From Monosporascus cannonballus (lineage: Eukaryota > Ascomycota > Sordariomycetes > Xylariales): DNA of 14,619 bases. The notes under the pieces are model-generated. The model had not been told where the DNA came from, did not search any database, and saw only the letters and a program-made list of their open reading frames with translations. The first letter of the stretch is position 1. Each line of letters starts with the position of its first letter. Below, in pieces: positions 9,117 to 14,619 of the stretch. Where the stretch lies: the NCBI GenBank assembly GCA_004154925.1, contig QJNS01000551.1:1-14619 (forward strand), written 5' to 3'. Both the position numbers and the translations under genes were made by a program.

Positions 9117-9965
9117 GTGTAACGAACCTGTCATACATCCACCTGGAGGTATGAGCAGTATCCGAAAAGGGTCTTGATTTGCAGGTAACAATAGGACGAG
9201 GAATGATTCAGTGGTCTGTTCGTTAAAGAGATTTGCGGACTCTTCCCTCAATTAGAGAACGATGCCTCCGATTGAAGGCTTAGATTGATAGTTAAGGAGC
9301 GAAACTAAGTAGGTGGCTATTTACATGAGAGACCGATTCATTATATATCCCAATTTTCCTAAGTGAGTGTGTCGTGGATCTGTGTGATCTGGCTCCCAGA
9401 TCACCCAGATCAACCAGATCACCTTGAGAGCCAAGCTTCTCTGTCCGGGGTTTAGCCGTGACAGGTCCACGCTAGGCCTTAAAGGTAGGTTCCTTCGAGA
9501 CAGGAACCCCTGTTCCTGTAACATTTCGGTTGTAAAGCCATATTGTTACAGGAACAGGGGTTCCTGTCTTGAGGAGGCCAACCTTTAAGGCCTAGCGTGG
9601 AACGGCCACGGCTGAACTCCGGAAGGGAGTTCTTGGCCCGGATGGAGTGATCTAAGTGATCTAATGGATTGATCAGATCACTTAGATCACATAGATCCAC
9701 GACACACTCACTTTAAGGAATTGGGATATATAATGAATCGGTCTCTCATGTAAATAGCACCTACTTAGTTTTCGCTCTTTAGCTATCAATCTAAGCTCTC
9801 AATTCAGAGGCAACTGCACCGTTCTCTAATTGAGGGAAGAGTCTTTAAATCTCTTTAACGAACAGACCACTGAATCATTCCTCGCCCTATTGTTACCTGC
9901 AAATCAAGACCCCATTTCGGATACTGCTCATACCTCCAGGTGGATGTATGACAGGTTCGTTACAC
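9117..9965. mobile_element. 849-bp foldback-like element: two ~400-bp inverted arms
   Basis: The left arm (9117-9523) and right arm (9544-9965) are reverse complements around a 20-nt loop (9524-9543). Both outer ends begin GTGTAACGAACCTGTCATAC when read inward. The outer 250 or so bp match almost perfectly, with scattered substitutions and small indels. The middle of each arm diverges around AGATCA-rich stretches (9377-9423 and 9646-9697), and the innermost 60 bp match closely again. The innermost arm sequence is itself palindromic (ACAGGAAC / GTTCCTGT around CCCT). No transposase frame is present. Long arms like this are known from foldback and Mutator-like non-autonomous elements. No clear target duplication is visible (flanks CGATTTC and ATATATT), so the class is uncertain. 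Transcribed RNA would fold into a long hairpin. Confidence 0.93.
9647..9690. repeat. Nested perfect 16-bp hairpin inside the right arm
   Basis: GTGATCTAAGTGATCT (9647-9662) and its exact reverse complement (9675-9690) flank a 12-nt loop. The equivalent part of the left arm (9377-9423) has related AGATCA words but only a weaker hairpin, so the two arms have evolved differently here. Confidence 0.85.
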
Positions 9966-11039
9966 ATATATTCAAGAAGACATTCACCACCTAAAACCCG
10001 TATTTAGGTTTCTTTCGTTCCCCAGTTCGGACTGATATGGTTGTTATTGGCAGGAACGGGTGGGAGTGGTGATTTTGCGATCTACGCTGTGGAGTTTGTT
10101 TTCGGGCAGCTGGCGTGCGAAGGAAAGGTGGAGGTTGCAGCATGTTCGACGCGTCGTAGCGCGAAGTTACGTAGCGTCGCCAGAGACCTTCGCTAATTTA
10201 ATTTGCAAGGGCTTACAACTCCCGGCACTACACGTAGTATCATGAGCTTGACTTTTGGGGGGCAGCGGGAGGCGCCTTGCAAGGTACCGTACAGAGGGAC
10301 GCCTCTCACTTCTACATACCTCGTAGACCGAATTATCTAGGCGATAGCCGAGATCGGTTGTCCACGATATAGCACCCGGCCTAGTCTCGGTACAAGTCGA
10401 CCGTTCTTGAGGCAACGGGAATACAAGCCTCGAGCGTAGCTAGTACGCGTCGGGCCCTAGGTAAGTAGCGCGTCGTATGCTAGCTCACGGTTTACCCGCG
10501 TTTCAGTGGAGCACTCCAGGGATGACGGGACGGTGCATACACTAGCGAAAGCTTGGGCTTTGCCGCTACACAAGTAGATTATCCGCCAGCACCGGCTACC
10601 CGAGGTACATTTAACGTCATTTCCATGTTCTTTATTTCTAGCATCATTGAAGAACCACTATCAACCCTAGTAATTTCGAGTTCGGCCGCTTCCCAGCGGT
10701 GTATTCGACGCGCGCCACTCGATCGGCCTTGATAAGGCTCAGTGCACTGCCTTCCCCAACCGAGTGGCAACAGCGACATGCACCCTTTCGAAAGCATACG
10801 GCCGGGACGTGCAGCTCGGCGGCGCGACCGTGGCTAGGGATCAATAGACTGCCAAGCCTGGCCAGCGGACCACGTCACCGACGCCACCTCGACCGACGTG
10901 TGCTTTCATTAGCTGATATGCGATATGCGATGCGCGATGGTTGACGGGTAAGATGATGTTTCCACCATTGGACCCATTGGATTCTTTTAAACGCCTGTGC
11001 TGAGGCCTAAAACGCAGGCTTAGGGTGCGGCAGTCCTAA
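9966..11039. other. No gene recognised
   Basis: A stop-free tract at about 10047-10193 reads GTGGSGDFAIYAVEFVFGQL and on, with protein-like composition but no known motif. GTAAGT at 10461 with TTTCAG at 10501-10506 resembles a 46-nt intron, but no coding frame fits on either side. A short imperfect repeat (GATATGCGATATGCGATGCGCGATG) lies near 10915-10939. Antisense-overlapping short open frames at 10579-10944 are not supported. Confidence 0.35.
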
Positions 11040-11628
11040 CGCTATGCGGCCTACTATTGGCTAAATAAGCGGCCAATCTTTTGGATACCAGAGCGGCTAT
11101 TCTCAGGCAAACGCGGCCCACTTTGGGGGTCCAACAATGTCGACCGATTCCGTACCTCGTCCAAATCCATACATGCTATAACCATTTTCGCCACCATTCC
11201 TGCAGCCCTTCTCATAATCACCACGGGAGAATGGTACGGTTGCTCTCCAATTACGCGCACGGCTTTGGATGCTCTCTACGTTGCAACCAACAGCATACGA
11301 GGCTCCTGCCAAGGTATACGCTGCCCCGATGAAATGCGGCTGGGTGATGGCTTAAAGAGAGTGTCCGACACCATGGAGGTAGCTGGTGCAGAGGAAATGC
11401 GATTTCGAGCCACCCAGTCAGCAACAAAGATGGATAAGTTGGGCGTATTGTCCGGCACTCAATGGATACTTACGTTAGTTAAGAGGCTGCAGCTCAGGTG
11501 CTTGGTATTCAGTTATATGCCCTCTCGCGATCATGGAGGCGAGGAGCAGAGGACAAGACGTTAAGGAGCATGGCGTGGAGATTCAGAATCAAAAGTTTGT
11601 CGCCGGACCAGATACAGGGAATGGATAG
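11040..11628 (+). pseudogene. Decayed coding sequence of unknown family
   Basis: One plus frame is open from 11040 to 11564 without a usable ATG near its start. It includes TALDALYVATNSIRGSCQG, MRLGDGLKRVSDTMEVAGAE and EMRFRATQSATKMDKLGVLS. Protein-like sequence then continues in a second frame (AAAQVLGIQLYALSRSWRRG, about 11487-11550) and a third (KEHGVEIQNQKFVAGPDTGNG, ending at TAG 11626-11628). Upstream, another frame reads SFGYQSGYSQANAAHFGGPT (about 11076-11135). This pattern suggests one ancestral protein with frameshifts; introns could explain some of the switches. I do not recognise the family. The coding character is moderately supported, the structure is not resolved. Confidence 0.4.
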
Positions 11629-12243
11629 CTATAACGAATTCAGTGAATTGCATGGCGTTATTGGGCTAGACTGCAATATAAAACTTGGAATTTAAAACCC
11701 ATGAAAGCTGCCGACGACACCGTTCCCTCATCACCAGTCTATCGGCTTTGTCATTGGGCACATGAAGTCGAGGCGAGGAAAGGAAAGCGCCATCAGAATC
11801 TAAACCCGCCACATATGTTTCTTGTTGCCGGATGTTTGCCGAAGAAGTGTTGTTGAGGCTTTGCTTGATTGAAGTGGACGAGAGCCGACGTACATGCTTG
11901 GATAGGGAAGTTCGCCGAAAAGTATCAGTTCGGTGTTCCGGAGGACTGAAATACTTCCTACCCTGGCGCCATCTTAACCGGTTCCTTCCGACCGGCATCA
12001 GTCACACTCGCATAATCCACTCAATGCGGGGGAGAACAGGGGCAGTCTATCGGTACCGCCAATAGGAGCACGCAACTTCACACTTCCAGCAGCCGACGCC
12101 GACGCCATGACTGATGGCCTAGGCTGTCCAGATGTAGCCATCCCTTCATACGATGTGACAACCTCCATCCCATTGGTCCAAAGGGAGATGTCATCGGGGA
12201 ATACGCCCCCTGCTCGAGCACTGTGATGATCAGTTCGCGCTGA
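11629..12243. other. No gene recognised
   Basis: Overlapping open frames on opposite strands (11666-11998 minus, 11832-12065 plus) have no motif. One plus-frame stretch near 12180-12260 reads EHCDDQFALNVTLAIAFAE and may belong to the decayed sequence that follows. Confidence 0.35.
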
Positions 12244-12640
12244 ATGTCACACTGGCGATCGCCTTTGCTGAGTGACGTGGCCGACAAGTGCGCGATGGAC
12301 CTGGTCCGCGACGCATATACGACCACGAAACCGGCTCAAGGCTTGGTGACCCTGCGCCGTCTATTGTTAGCCGATTCGTTCGCGTACGACCCCGCGCACC
12401 CGGCATTTGTAAATATGCTGGCGTGTCTGTTATTAGGGCCGTGCGGGGTGCCGGGTTGTAGCAGTAACTCTAATCGGACGTCAGCAAGTATTCATGGCTC
12501 GGCATTGCGTCTGAACCTAACTACTTCTTGCTGGCTCGAGCGCAGCCAACCCAACTGTAGACGAGATAGTTTGCTCCGCGTTGGCGTGTCTGCAGCAGAT
12601 GGGCCTGCGAGCATAGCGGTTGGATCATCGACCCCATTGC
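12244..12640 (+). pseudogene. Possible decayed coding sequence, unknown family
   Basis: The frame from 12244 contains a compact helical-looking stretch, DKCAMDLVRDAYTTTKPAQG then LVTLRRLLLADSFAYDPAHP and AFVNMLACLLLGPCGV (about 12280-12450). From about 12490 a second frame looks more protein-like (SWLGIASEPNYFLLARAQPT), and from about 12558 VDEIVCSALACLQQMGLRA. This again suggests frameshifted remains. No domain was recognised; the ORF could also be chance. Confidence 0.25.
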
Positions 12641-12646
12641 ATTTTA

Positions 12647-12744
12647 GCGGGGTAATATAAGTTAGCATGGTTACATAGTGCGGCCACAAAAGCCCGCTTA
12701 CCTGATCAGTGCCGAGCCCTTGCCACGCTAACTTACACCCCCGC
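12647..12744. mobile_element. 98-bp MITE with ~22-bp terminal inverted repeats and TA flanks
   Basis: The left end reads GCGGGGTAATATAAGTTAGC and the right end, reverse complemented, GCGGGGGTGTAAGTTAGCGT. They match over about 22 bp with a few differences. Both ends are flanked by TA (12645-12646 and 12745-12746), the target duplication of Tc1/mariner-type elements. The interior is non-coding. Class assignment rests only on the TA and the terminal repeats. Confidence 0.7.
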
Positions 12745-12746
12745 TA

Positions 12747-13049
12747 CCTATTTAGAACCCTGGCGGAGATCCACTTAGCCCATGCGAAATTTGCATGAAG
12801 GAATGTGAGGAGTTATAGAGGTGATTAACGTTGCCCTTGTATCCCCACATCTGAAGCCAAAACATGTTCACAGCTGAAACCGAAGGGGACCCAAGACAAA
12901 GGTCTTTTGAAAAGACAGATCGCGGTCCCCCGCTATGGCTCCCTAGGATTGAAGAAGGACAGGAGAATACTTGAAAAGAGAGACATCATGCTCCCTCCCT
13001 CTCCTTTGTCGTCGGACTCAGCACGGCCGTGTCGCGGCCGGCTTGGACT
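12747..13049. other. No gene recognised
   Basis: This is a spacer between two MITEs. The plus frame at 12907-13104 runs into the hAT MITE and has no motif. Confidence 0.4.
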
Positions 13050-13057
13050 GCAGCACT

Positions 13058-13430
13058 TAGGGTTTGCAAATGGGTACCCAATGGGTACCCACGGTCGTGG
13101 GTAGCGTGGGTATTTTTTAGTACTTCGCCACCAACATATATACGCAAATAATTGGTTTACGATAACGTACTAATCAGCGTACTAATTAGCGGATAGCTTT
13201 AAAATTTATATCCATCGGAAATATAAGGCTTATATAATATAATATTTAATTACAATTATATGCGACCGTAAAAATCTTCTTAAATAAGTTTAATGGGTAA
13301 AAATAAATGTTAGTAGGTAAGTACTACCCACGGATTACCTAGGACTACCCATTCGTGGGTAGCATTTTCTTGGCATGGGTGGCTCGTGGGTAGAAAATTT
13401 AGCGTGGGTGGGTGGGTAGTGCAAACCCTA
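13058..13430. mobile_element. 373-bp non-autonomous hAT element (MITE) with target duplication
   Basis: The terminal repeats are perfect over 11 bp: TAGGGTTTGCA at 13058-13068 and TGCAAACCCTA at 13420-13430. They are flanked by an exact 8-bp direct repeat, GCAGCACT, at 13050-13057 and 13431-13438. An 8-bp duplication is the hallmark of hAT insertions. Both ends hold many TGGGTA / TACCCA words, including two TGGGTACCCA palindromes near 13071-13092 and several GTGGGTAG words, which are probable transposase-binding subterminal repeats. The middle (about 13115-13320) is very AT-rich and non-coding. It is a different family from the hAT relic at 1740-2640, judging by the subterminal words. The intact ends and duplication suggest a fairly recent insertion. 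Confidence 0.93.
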
Positions 13431-13438
13431 GCAGCACT

Positions 13439-13945
13439 CTATTGGCTGCAATTAATGACAACTCAGCACATCCGATATGCATCCGGCAGACTATTGCCTT
13501 CTCATCCAATTGTATTCGAATAGAGACAAGTCGTCGTTTTAAAAATCTCTCCTGGTTGGCGGAGACGTAATGGTGGCTATCACGAGCTGCAGGAGACTCA
13601 GGCCAGAGTCCAAAGTACTTGCAGAAAAAGCGAATTGTTTGGCACCACCATCTGTCGGGACTATTGCCCTTCGCTTGCAAGCGGGTGGCAAGACTATTTC
13701 TTCCTATAACGGCACTTGCCGACAGGAGTGATAATTTTCAACTAAGACTACCTAGCACCGAGTCGTTTGGGTACCTTCAGCTTCATGGAGCTAGTATTCT
13801 CTACAATTAACTCGCTCACTTAGAGGGTTAGGCATACATAGAACATTATTACTCTTTTTCTGGACTGCTCATTCCAAACTGGCTTAGAAAGCTTCCAATT
13901 TGCGCATTCAAGGTCACTTCTCTGACCAAGATCATCTCAAAACAA
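13439..13945. other. Spacer and likely promoter/leader of the microexon gene
   Basis: A minus-strand open frame (13399-13680) continues from the MITE into genomic DNA. Without the MITE it would run into QSKPAATRPC and stop, so the insertion changed its C terminus if it was ever coding; no motif was found. A CT-rich tract at 13851-13861 lies about 90 bp before the ATG at 13946, and the bases before that ATG (CTCAAAACAA) resemble fungal translation starts. These are plausible promoter and leader signals, not proven. Confidence 0.35.
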
Positions 13946-14619
13946 ATGGACGTAAGTAAACTGGACCCGAAGCATACCCTTGGATAACTAACTAATAGCG
14001 GACCGAATCTTCACACTTGTAGAAAGTGAGCCTGGCTAGATGGAATGCACTGAAACACACCGACTCGGTCTTATTAACGGTTGCAGGCAGTAAGTGTTCC
14101 TACCTAGATTAAGTATGCTGGATTATACTGACTATATCTTGATGACTATAGCGTGTAAGTAAATCTGGCTAGATGGACGGTGCTGAATCCTGCTGATTCT
14201 GGATGGTTATAGTGGGTAAGTAAATCTGGCCAGATGGGCGATGCTGAATCTTGCTGATTCTGGATGGTTATAGGATGTAAGTGAACCCGGCCAGATGGGC
14301 GATGCTGAATCTTGTTGATTCTGGATGGTTATAGCGGGTAAGTGAACCTGGCTAGATGGGCGGTGCTGAATCCTGCTGATTTTGGATGGTTATAGCTTGT
14401 AAGTGAACCTGGCCAGATGGGGGATACTGAATCCCGCTAATTCTAGATGGTTATAGCCTGTAAGTGAACCTGGCTAGATGGGCGATGCTGAATCCCGCTG
14501 ATTATGCCTTGATGGTTATAGTTTGTAAGTGAACCTGGCCAGATGGGCGATGCTGAATCCCGCTGATTTTGGATGGTTATAGCATGTAAGTGAACCCGGC
14601 CAGATGGGCGATGCTGAAT
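13946..14619 (+). CDS. Putative gene made of single-codon microexons (5' end, partial)
   Basis: ATG GAC (13946-13951) is followed at once by a GTAAGT donor. Splicing at the best donor and acceptor sites gives exons of exactly 3 nt: AAA 14023-14025, GCA 14087-14089, CGT 14152-14154, TGG 14213-14215, GAT 14274-14276, CGG 14335-14337, CTT 14396-14398, CCT 14457-14459, TTT 14522-14524, CAT 14583-14585. All introns are phase 0. Their lengths are 71, 61, 62, 58, 58, 58, 58, 58, 62 and 58 nt, and an eleventh runs off the window. Donors are GTAAGT (once GTGAGC), acceptors TAG or CAG, and each has a YTRAY branch-like site before the acceptor. The product would begin M-D-K-A-R-W-D-R-L-P-F-H. Nine of the ten complete introns meet an in-frame stop if retained, and intron 2 shifts the frame. 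No protein family can be judged from 12 residues. The alternative is a minisatellite carrying splice-like words. Confidence 0.65.
13952..14151 (+). other. Diverged 5' introns 1-3 of the microexon gene
   Basis: Intron 1 (13952-14022) has a CTAACTAAC branch region at 13987-13995 and acceptor TTGTAG; using the earlier AG at 13998 would add an in-frame stop. Intron 2 (14026-14086) begins GTGAGCCTGGCTAGATGG, sharing CTGGCTAGATGG with the array, and ends TTAACGGTTGCAG. Intron 3 (14090-14151) ends CTTGATGACTATAG, close to the CTTGATGGTTATAG end of intron 9. So the three share ancestry with the array but have diverged widely, while the one-codon spacing is kept. Confidence 0.6.
14155..14619 (+). repeat. 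61-bp tandem array: 58-nt intron-like unit plus 3 variable bases
   Basis: Unit starts (GTAAGT) lie at 14155, 14216, 14277, 14338, 14399, 14460, 14525 and 14586. The unit at 14460 is 4 nt longer. The conserved core is GTAAGTGAACCTGGCCAGAT, then GGGCGATGCTGAATCC, a CTGAT branch-like site and GGATGGTTATAG. Differences between units are mostly single transitions (for example GGCTAG/GGCCAG), whereas the 3 bases after each TATAG differ in every unit. The array continues past the window end. Confidence 0.95.

Noticed and set aside
9045..9700. Several minus-strand open frames inside the large inverted repeat
   Set aside because: Their order mirrors the palindrome, they have no motifs, and the two arms do not conserve a common frame.
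10461..10506. GTAAGT…TTTCAG intron-like segment
   Set aside because: No open frame joins across it and no clear branch site is present.
13946..14619. CRISPR-like reading of the 61-bp array (repeat plus spacer)
   Set aside because: The variable part is only 3 nt, the repeat is 58 nt with splice signals, and the window is clearly fungal.

Overview
The window looks like an accessory, transposon-rich stretch of a filamentous ascomycete genome. The evidence is short GT-AG introns (55-62 nt) with CTRAY-type branch sites, a NACHT-WD40 NLR-like gene of the type common in Eurotiomycetes and other ascomycetes, hAT transposon relics, and long gene-poor tracts. The genus cannot be fixed from sequence alone.

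Layout. 2-284 (+) is the 3' end of a Gln/Ala-rich protein gene with one 55-nt intron. 772-1041 (+) is a broken SNF2-type helicase fragment that keeps its nucleotide-binding motif. 1595-1725 is a GC-rich patch with seven direct CCGCTG words. About 1740-2640 (-) is a decayed hAT transposase with a TGG-to-TAG nonsense change and internal deletions. From about 2640 to 5640 no gene is identified. 5887-8843 (+) is the main recognisable gene: a NACHT-WD40 NLR with one frameshift near 7366-7377, a phase-0 intron at 7631-7685, and five near-identical 126-bp WD40 units that vary mainly at a few codons. 9117-9965 is a very large inverted repeat (arms of about 400 bp, 20-nt loop). 11040-11628 and 12244-12640 look like decayed coding sequence of unknown kind. 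12647-12744 is a 98-bp MITE with TA flanks. 13058-13430 is a 373-bp hAT-type MITE with perfect 11-bp terminal repeats and a perfect 8-bp target duplication.

The most unusual object is at the right end (13946-14619, running off the window). It reads as ATG GAC followed by at least ten introns separated by exons of exactly three nucleotides, all phase 0. Introns 4 onward form a 61-bp tandem array (58-nt intron plus one codon). The introns are strongly conserved, whereas the ten single-codon exons are all different. The decoded start is M-D-K-A-R-W-D-R-L-P-F-H and continues beyond the window. Introns 1-3 are much more diverged, yet they still have donor, branch site and acceptor and are still spaced by exactly one codon. 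This is hard to explain as a plain minisatellite and suggests a gene built of one-codon microexons with hypervariable content. No transcript evidence is available here.

The genes do not form an obvious pathway. The common theme is fast-evolving accessory DNA: an NLR with diversifying repeats, several transposon-derived elements, and a codon-by-codon microexon array.
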